From Euborellia annulipes (Eukaryota; Arthropoda; Insecta; Dermaptera; Anisolabididae), in assembly GCA_023213315.1 (NCBI GenBank), contig JAKCPI010003277.1, positions 62,001 through 126,000 on the forward strand: 64,000 nucleotides of DNA. The letters run 5' to 3'. Position numbers and translations under genes: made by a program. Each line of letters opens with the position of its first letter. Position 1 is the first letter of the stretch. The notes beneath the pieces were generated by a model. It ran no database searches, was not told the DNA's origin, and saw nothing but the letters and a program-made list of their open reading frames with translations. Of the stretch, positions 1 to 11,753 are shown one piece after another.

Positions 1-1925
1 TCTAATTAAAGTTATTTTTTTAGAAGACATAATTTCGGAGTTATTTAAGAGAAACTAAAAAAAGACCGAAATTTTGCGACTTTTTTAAGATAGCGATTGA
101 AATTCGTTTCGGAATGAGGGTAAACTTGTTGGAAACAATTTTCACCATTACTCTAATTATTTCCAATTGAACAATGTTTTATAATAAAAAAGCACGGGGG
201 AAAAGGAGGGAGTAATTAAATACTCTTTGTTTGTATCTGCTCTTGTTCTGCATACACATACATATAGGGTAATTATTGACGTGCTGTTAATTTCTATGCG
301 TTGTGTATTTATTTGAAATACAGCAGGGTATGTTTGATAATGATCCCTTTGATAGCATCTAGTTTATTATCTGTTTGTTTGGCAAATGCTTGACCCCCAG
401 AAACCTTTGGCGATTGATCAAGCTGATTGCTGATTAGATAGATCTCTGAATGAGGAGAAAGGTATGGCAATGGGACACACCCAGGCGGGTGGATGCGGCA
501 CGCCTCTCTCATCTCTCTTTCTGTCTCTCGTTCTTTGTGGTCCATCCGAGGTGTATTTCTACGATCCGAGACTTGAGAAATTTATCACTCTAAACATTCC
601 ATAGAAAACGATCAAGTCAGCATAAATCAAAAAGTTGGTTATTTACGACAATTGACTCATAATTTTTAGAGCACTTTTTTTGTATTTTCACATTCAAGAC
701 TATAAACATAAATATGTCTATAAGAAGTAGAAAGAGTTTTAGAGAAAGAAAAAGATCACCGAATTTTGTTCGATTGTCTGTCTAACTCCAGAATGATAGA
801 TTTTATTTTCAAACAAATTGACTAATTAAAACCAAATTTGAAATATGACTATTGTTTATAAAATTAGAAGACAGTTCAACTTATGATAACAATAGGAAGC
901 TCATGGCCAAAGCGATAAACTGCAGATTACGAATTTATATAAAGATCAAGTCCCCCTTGCCGTAAAAAATTATCAAAAAATTCCAATATCTCCTGCTGGG
1001 GTAGATAACTGGAAGATACACCCCCCCCCCTAGGCTTGGTGTGCTAACACAAAGGGCCTTAAAGGTCTTAAAGAGACACTTTAACCGAACCTATGATAAC
1101 AATAGATATCATTGTTGAATTTTTTTTGAGGAAGGCATAAAACATTTGCCGAAATATTAGATTAAGCAATAGTAAATATCTAGTTTTTATACCCCTCAGT
1201 TATTATATATATAATTATAACAATTATAAAAAAATGTTATATTTAAAAGAGACATTAAATTGCATTCCAAGTATGATGTATGAATAATATAATAAAAATG
1301 GAAGAACGCTATATCAGATTTAATTTCTTTAGACGTCTTTAAATCCCATTTGAGATCGGGATTTTTATGTGTCTTATAATAATAAAACAGTGTTGGCCAT
1401 TTTAAATCAGGTTACTCGGCTTTGATGTGTATCTTATTCATCTTAAGGTCTGCAGAATAGTAAGAAACGAATTTTCTGCAAGACCAACAAAACTATTTTT
1501 CATTATACCTGGTATTATTATTTTTATTTCTTTATAACATTCCCCCTCCTGAATAGATAAACTATTTTAAACGATTTTTTTTTTAAATAATTAAATTCTA
1601 ATCTAATCATAAAATATTATCATTTCTTGTTCAAATTTTCTCTGAGGTTTGTTTAATCAACGATTTGATCAAAAACAAGTAATCTATTTTCTATTGACTG
1701 ATTTCTGCATCAGCTAAATAGAATCGAAAATTTTCCCTATGTTTACTTACAAATCCACTAAATTTCAATGTTTTTTTTCACGAAACTTAATCAATGTTCT
1801 ATTTCGCATCAAACAAACCAGAAAATGCCATAAGGAGTTAGATTTGGTGGAAATGTAAAGATTACAGCCGATGGGAGCCATCTCCCTCAGAAAGTACAAT
1901 ATATTATTTTAATTAGACATTTTTT
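1..1925. other. AT-rich non-coding DNA
   Basis: No reading frame here looks like a conserved protein. The stretch holds homopolymer A/T runs, a run of ten C at 1021-1030 and no clear repeat boundary. I see no promoter or RNA gene I can support. Confidence 0.6.
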
Positions 1926-2584
1926 ACTTTCTCTTACCTCTATATATATGTTAATATATATAGAGAGAGAAAGTATTGGTTTCATGTCAAAAATTCGATC
2001 TCAAGATTTTGATGGATATACACGTTTTGAGGTTCCCTGAATTCAAAAAAGTGGTTTTTGCGACATGGTCTGTCTGTCTGTCTGTCTGTGAACAAAATAT
2101 CTCAAGAACGAAAAGAGCTAGCAAGTTGAAATTTTATATTTAAGTTAGGCACCCCCATGGGACGTGACACGAAGCTTTTGAACAAAATCGGCCAAAAAGT
2201 ACTAGTACTTTACTCATGCACTTTTTCAGTTTTTTTCGATTTTCTCTAAATTTGCTCCAACGATTTTTTTTTTAAATTCAAAAATCAATTATTTTTTAGA
2301 TTCTCTATAAAATGTATATTCTCATTTTGTCATTGAAATCTTCTGAAGACTACTTTACTCTTGTACTCTATAGAAAAGATAGGAGAAATGGTTGCCATGG
2401 TAACAAAATATAAATATTTTCCCATACTTATAAATTTTACATCTTGAATTCAATCGTACCCTATGGTCAGAAACTAAATACATGTCGACACAAAAAATCT
2501 GGTGTGACAAACACAGACACAACTTTCGATTACCGAAGGTAAGAGAAAGTTGTGTGCTGTGCGCCAGTCACACCAGATTTTTTC
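1926..2584 (+). mobile_element. Family A repeat, copy A1 (most complete)
   Basis: A non-coding element found at least six times in this window. It starts ACTTTCTCTTACC followed by a TATATATGTTAATATATA palindrome and GAGAGAAAGTATTGG, then a GTCTGTCTGTCTGTCTGT run near 2068, then a shared body of about 500 bp, and ends in a long imperfect hairpin (2492-2585) whose outer arms are TCTGGTGTGAC and GTCACACCAGA. No reading frame of note. The start motif and GGTAAGAGAAAGT inside the hairpin are inverted copies of each other, so it may be a non-autonomous DNA transposon, but I could not fix a target duplication. Class uncertain. Confidence 0.75.
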
Positions 2585-2585
2585 T
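2492..2585 (+). repeat. Terminal hairpin of family A
   Basis: A long snap-back structure: outer arms AATCTGGTGTGAC and GTCACACCAGATT, inner arms ACAACTTTC and GAAAGTTGT, loop around 2530. The same hairpin ends copies at about 21.3, 34.9 and 37.6 kb and occurs alone near 49.6 and 54.8 kb. It could be a transposase binding end or a folded RNA end; the sequence does not decide. Confidence 0.7.
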
Positions 2586-2993
2586 TTTAAATACGTTAAA
2601 TTAGATTTGATCTCGGGGTCAACTTTATTTATCTTCCTACTTATTTGTTGTTTATTTATTCTCCGAACCAGATCCAAGTCCTAACTTTTATTTTAGAACA
2701 CTCAAGAAAAGACTGTTTGTTTTTCATCCTTGAAGATTTTGTTTATCCTCTAGTTGGCCATTATTATATTACATTAGAGCTGGGCTCAAAGTTCGCCTAG
2801 TAACTCGGCAACCAAATCATCACTAAACTTGACTTTGCACTTGACTCCCAATCAATTCGATAATTCCCTTCAATTGGGTCTGTCTCCAGCTTTCATTTAA
2901 AATGTAAATTCACATTCAATAATGCAGAAACCTGGTGGTGGGGTGGCTGTCCCTAAATATTTATATTATTGCTTGTTGATTTTATAGTAGGCC

Positions 2994-3320
2994 CAGCGGT
3001 GTAGCGACTTGAGGGCGGAGGGGGCGAAACTTAACTGGGGCGCCGTTTTTCGTTCGACTTTTTTTTTAGTATTCGAATCTCTTTCGAGCTTTTCTGTAAT
3101 TTTTCTCCGGTTTTGTGTTATAAAATGAATTTATTATGAAATTACAAAAAAAAAAGCCGGAGATTTCAGGAAAAAGGGGATGCGCGAGGGGCGCCAAAAG
3201 CTTGATTCGCCTTGGGCGGAGGGGGCGAGCCCCCCTTCTCCCCCACCTGGATACGGTACTGTGTGTGAATAGGTGTGTGTTAGTGTGAGTGTGAATGAGA
3301 AAAAAGTGGGAATTTTTTTT
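2994..3320. mobile_element. Degraded family E element followed by a SINE tail
   Basis: 2994 onward reads CAGCGGTGTAGCGACTTG, then a G-rich flank, and towards 3240 GGGCGGAGGGGGCGAG and a C-rich flank. This matches the GGCGTAGC/GGGGCGCC style of family E seen at 44.5-47.2 kb and 58.4 kb. From about 3255 the GTGTGTG...GTGAATGAGAAAAAAGTG text matches the 3' tail of the SINE complete at 37220-37493. Both are partial. Confidence 0.5.
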
Positions 3321-6300
3321 ATTCTAAAAAAAAATTCAATATCAAGGACTATAACTTACTATTAAAAATAAGAAAAAGATAATTACTTTTTCATAAAGAT
3401 GCACCATAATAAGTTGCCAAAATTCATTTGAAGAAATCCATTCAGGTGTTGGTTTCTGCTATCGCTCGCTTACTATCTAAACAAAAAAATCTCAAAATGT
3501 TAAATAAAATACTCATATTCAAAATTAATTCTCTTTTGATGAATTAATTAAGAATACAAGTTGACATCCTCGGTTGAAAAATAAAATGGGAAACATTTAT
3601 TTTTTTTAATAGTTTATACATAGTTTTTACATAAAAAAATATTATTTTAAATATACAACACAAATTCACACATTTAAGCTTCTTTTGAAGAGGTTGAGGC
3701 GTGGAGGAGTTTGTCTTCTTCATAGAGTATTGCCTTTGTTGATCTTCATAGAGTATGCCTTTGTTGATATGTATTCTGGGTCTTCATAGTCTTCGAAGAA
3801 TGAATGTTCGTACTTCATTCACAATTCTTCCTTTTTATTCTTCTCATAAAATGCATAAAAATCAGAAAAGAAAGATCATAAAGATCTTAAAAAAAAAGCT
3901 TTAGAAGTGCAAAAATTGCATATTCATTAAGTGTGACCACTCTCCCAAATTCAAATATCATTGTTGTTTAAGTGAAGCTAAGCTAAAGGGACCTATATTT
4001 AAATATTATTGCGCCCGGGGAGAGTGATCCCCCTCACCTCTATCATTCCCTAATATAATAAAAATCGAAAGACATGCATTTAATTTTGGCCGAAGAGAAC
4101 TTTCATAGGCCTAAGGCCTAATTAATTTTGTCCGAATAGAAGAAACTTGTTGTATTTTCATTGGATTTATCATCTTAACACAATGATCCGAACTGAACTG
4201 AGTACTGATGATGAAATACCTGCCTAAATCTAGTAATCATTTATCGAAAGGTTGTTATTACTCTCCACAAGAGAATCTTTATATTCACTTGCTGTTCGAA
4301 ATCAATGTGATCAGAATCAAGAATCCAAAGAAACATGACAAGTTTCCGTTTTTGAGTTATATAAAAAATAAAAAATAAAAAACAAGAACTCGTCTCTTCC
4401 TTCCAAACTCTAGACTGCCTAACGGGGGGTAAACAGTGATTTTTTAGTGCATGCTGATTTTCTAGCGAACGGAAATCCGAGAGAGCTCAAGTTTACAAAA
4501 AATATTTACAAAAAAATAATGTTCCTTAATTCTAACAGCAATTGAAATAATAAAGCAGAATAAAAAAATACAATAGATTGACATTTTAAAAGTTTCAATA
4601 AATAGAGAGAAAATAAAATTTGGTTTCGTTGATATGATGAGAAAAACCTTTTGTATTTGTTCTTAAATAGAAATTCTTAAAATATTTTTATGAATTCGAC
4701 TCATCCTTAAACCAGGATTAAGTGGTGAGGTAAATAAATAAAAAATTTTAAAAAATTTCAAATTAGGCCTATATCAAATAAATTTTGTTCCTAATAAATT
4801 GAATAAGTGTTTGCTTAGTAAATTTTTATAATTTTTGTGAGTTTTCTTTTTACCTAATAAAGTTCCAAATAATTTAGAAGGACTTGTAGGGATTTCTTTT
4901 AATGATTCACACTCATGTCACATATAAATTCATATTCAGCCATTAAAGGAATTTGCAAATTAATTTAGAGCATTTGGAGTTTGATCCAAGGACTCTATAT
5001 AAAGAATTGCAAGTTAATTTGTATATGGCATTTGAATCTGAACTGCTGATGAAGAAGTGCCTAAAATACTTCAAAAAACTTATGAAACAATTATTAAATA
5101 GACTTAGAAAAATTATAAAACTTTAATTAGCAGTCACAGTCAAGGACTGACTTCAAATAACCATTTAAAATGTAAAAAATATGATAACTATAAATTTAAT
5201 TTTTATTTTGCTTTTTACAATTTTTACTTATATAACTATTGCTTGCGGAAGAAGAGTAAAGACACAATGGAGTTATTATATATAAATCAAATTCTTAATT
5301 AATTATAAAATTGAACGTTTTACATTTACAAGATAGCTACTTTCGAAGAAATTTTTCAAACAAAATAAAAAATATTAATTTTATTAGATTTAAATAAAAT
5401 TAAATTAAATTATTTTTTGTACTGAATCTCTAAATTTGTAATCTTTTAAGCATTTGAAACTCCCATTTTTTTTTAGACATCTTGTCTTTACTCGTTTTTG
5501 GCAAGCAATAATAAAAATAATAAAAATAAGCGGATCCTAGGGGATTTAGGAGTTGAAAAAAAAAATCTTCGAAATTAAAAATTGACAAAAACAAATTTTA
5601 ACAAGTCTAAAAACAAATTTTGAAAATTAAACATTTAAATTTATATAAACCGTCCCCTTTATCATCCATGACAGGATCTGCTTATTAAAAATAAGGAGGA
5701 GACTCAGATTGGTAAAAATATTTGCAGCCAATTAATAAATTTTGTAGCAAAATTGTTTAGTTTTGGTTTTTGTGTTTATATTGATATTAAAAGCTTTATT
5801 ATGTGTATGTGTAGTTTAAAAATGGCTGCTTCAATTAATTAATTTGTTTAACTTTTTTGATGAAATTTCTTTAATTTGAATATTTGATTAAAAATATAAT
5901 TTTTAGTTTGTAAATAAAGAATTAAAATATCTAAGTGGACCTTATGTCCATTCCTACTCCTATAGAGAGGGCATGTAAATACCTTGTTTCATTTCCATCC
6001 TCCACTTCCATCGAATCGCTCGAAGAATACACTGAAAGAGAAGCCCTGAAGCTAAAAACCCACCCTTTCTTCATTACCTATTAGCTAAATGTTTGCCAGA
6101 ATGGCAGAACACACCTTATAACTTGACGACTTGGTGATCTCGCAGAAAGGCAGCAAGGAAACCTAACCTAAAGAGGAAGAGAGTTTGGGGCCTAAAATAC
6201 CTATGTGTGTGTGAGTGTTTGAGAGGAAGGGTAGGGAGGTAGAGGATTGAGAGTTATTTTCATCTTTTAACTTCATTTGAACTGAAAATTGAATTTTATA

Positions 6301-8049
6301 ATCAATTTTTATAAAATTTTCAAATATCTATAATTTTGTTTTTTTTTATATATAAATTGATTTTTTTTTTCTTTATTTATTACAATTTTTATTTTATTTA
6401 TATATAAAAAAAAATCACACGGTATAAGAATGATTCGGAAAAAAATAGAAATCTACATAATTTATTTAGAGAAATTAGTAGTTTTAGGTAAATGGTGAAA
6501 TTCTATTTAAAAATAAATGAACTTTGATAAAAGAATATAGTAAAAAAATGAAAATAACCAAGTGCAAATCAGGGTTCTCAACCACCGCGCATTGCAATTG
6601 CACCACGAGATGTTCTTTTTTTATATAAAAATTAAATTTATTTTTATTATTTATTTATTTCATTTTTTTTTCTTTTTGTAATTTAAATATAAATTACAAC
6701 ATCACGATGGACAAGTGCAAATATGAAAAAATTAAAGATATTCCCGTTCAGAAGAAAAATGAAAATTTCTTAATTATTTTTATTATTAAAGTAATAGAAT
6801 CATAATTTGTCTTTGAAAATGTTAATCGTTTTTTGTTTATCCGATTTATGAATAAAAATGAATAAATAACGGTTTATAATTGAAAATAAGTTGGGAACCA
6901 CATGACTTACATAATATATGTGTGTGAGTGTGTGTGTATATGCGCGAATTCTCAACTATTGATCAAAATCTAAAAAAAATTTATTTTTAAATATTAAACT
7001 TTTTAAGTTTATCTTTGATTGTAAATTGTTGTAAAAAGAATTTAAGTTTTTTTTTTTTTTGTCATCTTACATTACAGATACACTTGAGTTGAAGAACTAA
7101 AATTGTCATCAGTCAACTTAAGTTTGATGATTTCTTTGGAAAAATTTAGTAAGAGAACATAGTTTCAAGTTAATCTAATTTAAAGAACATAATATTGTAA
7201 TGATATATTGTTCCTTTATTAGAAATTTGAAAAAAAAATATCACCAACTATATGGCTTATAATATTTTTTCAAATTTTTAAGATTGGCCTAAATATCATA
7301 TCGATATTAATTTTGACATCAAACTAGCGCTGTTATTAACAATTTCTAAAAGAATATCACTTGACTCTTTTTGACTGTGAAAATTTAAGAAGAGCTCAAC
7401 TCTAGTGTAACTGTAAAAAATCTGAGTCTCCTTTAATATAATCGCTGGCCTTACTTCAAGTTCCATGAGAAGCTCAGCACTAGAACTAGAGAACCAGACT
7501 AGAAGAGAAGATCAGTTGCTACTCGAGAAGAATTGTTGCAGCAGAAGACTCACTTGTTACTCCAGAAGAGAGGCCAGAAGTCAAATCAATCTCATGAAAG
7601 TAGACCGGGAACTGAATGAAAAGAAAACGACAGTAATTAATAAAATGTAATACATTTTTGGATAGTTTCGCTAAAATTCTATTTCAGCTTATATAAAAAA
7701 AAAAAACAATGCTCTTTCTATAATAAAAATATAATATAGGCAATAGAAAGTCAAATTTGTTTTATTGAAAATTAATTTAAGAAAAAAAATTACCAGCTGA
7801 CTCGAAGAGTAATGTCCTTCATCATTCGTGTATAAAGTAATAATAACCAGCATCTGGAGTTTGAGTCCGAGAAATATTGTCTTATAAGTTCAAGGACTAT
7901 CTGAAAAAAAAAAATTTAATTTCTTTTATTAAAAGTTTGAAAACATTCTAGAATCAGAAGCAAATTAGTATGCCCCCCTCCCCCAGTGGATACAAAATAC
8001 TATAATTCTCTTTATTTATATTATTTTTAGATAAAAAATTACAAATTCC
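3321..8049. other. AT-rich intergenic DNA without a recognisable gene
   Basis: About 4.7 kb of A/T-rich sequence with poly-A/T runs and GTGTGT microsatellites near 6920. Apart from the small reading frame at 5944-6084 nothing looks coding. The 61-codon frame at 7465-7650 is built from degenerate GAAGAG-type repeats and is probably chance. Confidence 0.55.
5944..6084 (+). other. Possible protein-coding fragment, unrecognised
   Basis: A 46-codon open frame beginning MSIPTPIERACKYLVS and ending in TAG, in a patch with clearly higher GC than its surroundings (about 5940-6190). The composition is protein-like rather than low-complexity, and codons downstream stay plausible after the stop. It could be a decayed retrotransposon ORF end. 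I do not recognise the family, and there is no splice context tying it to a gene. Confidence 0.25.
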
Positions 8050-8330
8050 TCAAGATTTAAAAAGGCGAAGCTCAACAAGGGCGTCGTTTTTTAAGTTGTA
8101 ATATAATTTAAAAGACAACTATCAGTGTTTTTGGACAATCTCTGGAAAGAATATGATAAAATCACCGTCCCTGGGCTATATTTTAGATGCCTTAGGGCGC
8201 CTATGTCGGTATAGAGGGGCGCCAAATGCTTGATGCGCCTGGGACGGAGGGGGCGAGGGCCCCCCTTCGCCCTCACCTTACCCTTCGGTAAGAGAAAGTT
8301 GTGCACCGTGTTATCACCTGTAAATATAAT
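8050..8330. mobile_element. Degraded G-rich element with a family A end attached
   Basis: GGGGCGCCAAATGCTTGAT at about 8217 and GGGACGGAGGGGGCGAGGG at about 8241 match the family E-like piece at 3190-3230. It is followed directly by TTCGGTAAGAGAAAGTTGTG (from 8285), the inner strand of the family A terminal hairpin. Boundaries are not clear. Confidence 0.5.
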
Positions 8331-8813
8331 AAAAATTTAGAAGGGGATTTTATTTAAGTATTTTTTTAAAATCAATTCTCTTCAAACCAATAGATTTTTA
8401 TGAAATTCCAGTTCAGGGCTGAAGACAATATCATTAATTACCATTAAATTTTAAAAGATATGATCCAAGGAATCTGCGAAAATCATGATCATAATAAGTA
8501 ATGAATGGCCATTTTGGCCCCCCACCCCCTTAAAACAGACCCACCCCAAATTTTAATAACATAAAAATCATGAAAACTTTTGAATGAAGGGCAAATTGCA
8601 TTTGCAATATAGATGCCATGATTGATAATCGTTTCTATTCTAATTTTCTTGCTATCTATTCAAGTTGTTGAGTAATTAATGAATGCTTTATAATTGAATG
8701 CTTTTCATTTGTATTGATATGCATCGCAGTAGATATTATTCATACTTGTCAAAATATTATCTTGAGATAAATGAAATTGTGAATTCAGACTCCAGAACCA
8801 AATAAATTAACGA

Positions 8814-9119
8814 CCCAAGTAAAAATGATTAAACATAATCGAGGGATACACACGCCCGCAGCAGGTCTGCATAGTGAACCTTGAGGTACACCCAGGGATA
8901 TACAAGTCCACACCGGGGACACACAGGGACATACACAGTAGATCGAAAGTGACCAGAAGAAAAATGTGTATCCCTGGTGAGGGCGTGTGTATTCCTGTGT
9001 GTACCCCTGTGTGTCCCTGGTGTGGACGTGTATATCCCTGAGTGTCCCTCAAGGTTCACTATCCAGACCTGCTGCGGGCTTGTGTATCCCTCGATCATTT
9101 TGAATCATTTTTACTCGGG
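8814..9119. mobile_element. Palindromic MITE with about 115-bp inverted arms
   Basis: The left arm (CCCAAGTAAAAATGATT..., 8814-8930) is repeated in inverse orientation at about 9000-9119 (...AATCATTTTTACTCGGGG). Both arms contain TCGAGGGATACACA and GCAGCAGGTCTG or their complements. The interior is made of degenerate GGGATACAC/GTGTATCCC steps, which is why open frames appear on the minus strand; these frames are by-products of the repeat, not genes. No clean target duplication. Confidence 0.75.
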
Positions 9120-11643
9120 GACTAAGGAAAAGAGACAATTCTAGGGTTTTATTCCTCTCTCTGAGGTTTCAATTATTATGTATATCGCTCCAAAAATATG
9201 GGATTAAGTTAAAGAAAGGAAAAAATGAAAATAAGCAGAGCTTTATTTATTATAAAATAGTTGGAGGTTTTTCAAACAACGCCCTAAAGGCTATAAATTA
9301 GCCAGTCAATAAAAAGATAAAGAAATTTACGAGATGGATTTTGATTGGACAATTGCAGTATTAAAATATGTTTTTAAATTATAATTCTCTGCTTAATCAC
9401 TTAAATTCCTTTTAAATTTTCAACCCTATAAAGAAGAAGTAAAATTGAATTCGATTTCTTTCAGTTCCAATTATTAAGGTTTCTATTTCTAAGAGATGAG
9501 CATTTCTTTGCTCTAGGAACTAGTTAAATGGCACAATGTGCTTATTATACACCGGTTTCCATTTACGTTCGATAAATGCTTAGTCTGGGATGGCTTCTTG
9601 AAGGTGGAGATAGCCTCGGACATGTCAGACATACCAAGCAGAGAGACCAAGCGATGGAGTTTAAAAAAAAAGAAAAATATCTGACAGTGTTGAAGGAGTC
9701 AACAACCATTATGGGTCTATTATTTATCTTTGTTATACAGTAGGCCTATTATTAAATTCCCCCTCTTCGCGGGGCCATAAGATCTTTAATATTCGTCGGT
9801 AGACAACAGTATATGATATTTTACATAATTATCATTATAAATTATAAATACTAAAAGGCCTCTACAGTCAAAAAGGATATTATAAAAAAATTTCCTATCT
9901 TTTCAAGAATAGGGGAGTTATTGACAGAAAAAATTGGAATATCTAATTTACCCAAGTATTAGGGCCTTTATTACTTTATTATGGGATTAATTACAAGTTA
10001 ATAATAAGAATACTTTTAATGAGAAATTTGAGCTTGATGTTTCTAAAATTTGGCAGTACAGACAAGTGCGACACACTGGTTGAATCGGGAATTATAGAAA
10101 GAAAATAATTTTTCTGTAATTGAATATTAATTTGAAAAAATTAAAAAGACGTTTAAGCGTTTGGTGATCATCATCAAAGTTTTCATTAGATATGTTAATT
10201 AAATTATTTATTAGTGAAAATTTTATTTATATTTTTTTAGCAAATTAATCAAAAGGGCGATTGATTAATTTTACAATTGATTAAATTGAAAGTAATATGT
10301 CAGAGAGTAGAATTTTTAAGAGGTAGAACCGGTCCTTATTTCACAATTCCAAACAATGACTGACTTCTCTTCACAATTCAATCGCTTTTCAATTAATTCA
10401 TAACTCAAAAGAGAGAGGGAGAGAGAATTTCAATCATTTATGAATCACGATGATGATTATGAGATACTCGATCAACACTCGCCTTCTTTCATCTTTTCTA
10501 TTTCAAATCTTCTAAGAGCATCAAATAAGATATTAATAAAATATCGTCATGTTGATGACATGAATGTCAGAATACTTTACGACAATGCCCGAATTTGAAT
10601 TAAGATGATTTAATTTTTACAAATAAATTTAGGGGCCTTGTGATGTTAATAATAAAAAATTTAATTGTCATCTCAATAACAATGAATAATACAGAAAAAA
10701 GGAGACTATCAGCTGTATGTTTTATATAAATACTTGAATTGATAACAGCCAGGTTGGAAAAAAAGACAAGAAAAGAAAAAACTTAGCTATTCTTCCATCT
10801 AACTTTTATTAATGTCGAAGTCGAGTATACGCCCTTCATTTCATCAGGATTTTTAAATGAAATCACCCCTTTTTCTCCTCGAGGATACTTGAGACTTAAA
10901 GAGCATTATTAGTATCACTTTCAATAAATTTGTTCTAAACTTGCTGAACCACTGTTCAATTTTTTAAGAATCAGAACAACTAATGGAGTATAGGATTATC
11001 AGGGATCCCCAAGGAGATGAAGCGAAAAACATCTCATTTATTAATCATTGGGATTGTTTTTTTTTCCTATTGTGAGGCCAAAAATTTGAGTAAAATCCAT
11101 ACTGAATAAAGTCGAAAAATATCGACATTTGTTAATAATAAAGGCTATATGAATGCAAATTCTAGTTCTTTTCTCGTCTTTATTCCAGTGTAGTTGTCAT
11201 CGACCCAAAGCAATCATATTCAGGATAAGTTATTTTTTATTTTTATAAGATAATTCCTTTTCATATTTTATTTATTTGTAAATTATGAATTAATATAAAA
11301 TTAGTTTCTCCATAAAGTTTTTTTTTTTTTTTTTTTTTTTTATCTGACCAGGCTACTCTATGCTTATGTAAATCTTACTCTGAAGGGTAACGGAGATGAA
11401 GAAAGAGAGTCTTTGAGTGAAGAAAAATAATACTAAAAATATTCATATATTCATTATTATGATTCCCTCTCATATTCTCATTGAATATATTCAAAACGGC
11501 ATGTAAATAATTTGTTTGACGCTTATTATTTTATTGAGGCATGTTTTATGGTTGGGTGGGGTTCATGGTGGCCATGGGTCTTCTGTGTAATCCATCGTAA
11601 TGAGTCGTTCATATTGTAATTTTCTGTTTTATTTGTGTTCCAG
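9120..11643. other. Upstream flank / first intron of the TRIM-NHL gene
   Basis: No coding frame recognised. The first visible exon begins at a splice acceptor (CAG at 11641-11643), so part or all of this stretch is probably intron 3' of a 5' UTR exon that I could not locate. A T-run of about 22 lies near 11321-11341. No TATA box or initiator can be assigned. Confidence 0.4.
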
Positions 11644-11753
11644 GACGCGGCTGGGCTCTCGTCTGGTCAACATGAGCTCCACCCTCGTCGAGACCGTGTC
11701 CATCAACTATGAGGACTTTAACGAGAGCTTCCTCACATGCGGCACCTGCCTCT
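11644..11753 (+). CDS. Exon 1: start codon and first RING cysteines
   Basis: Acceptor CAG ends at 11643, donor GTAAAT begins at 11754. 11644-11671 is probably 5' UTR; ATG at 11672-11674 begins MSSTLVETVSINYEDFNESF. It ends in LTCGTCL plus the first base of the codon for Cys28. C23 and C26 are the first RING zinc ligands. GC content is much higher than the flanking intron. Confidence 0.85.

Noticed and set aside
1926..2584. Family A as a Helitron because of the terminal hairpin
   Set aside because: No 5' TC or 3' CTRR end and no A-T insertion site could be shown; left unclassified.
8807..9098. Two overlapping minus-strand open frames of 81 and 89 codons
   Set aside because: They follow from the GGGATACAC-type repeats and inverted arms of a MITE, and read as low-complexity Thr/His/Gly text.
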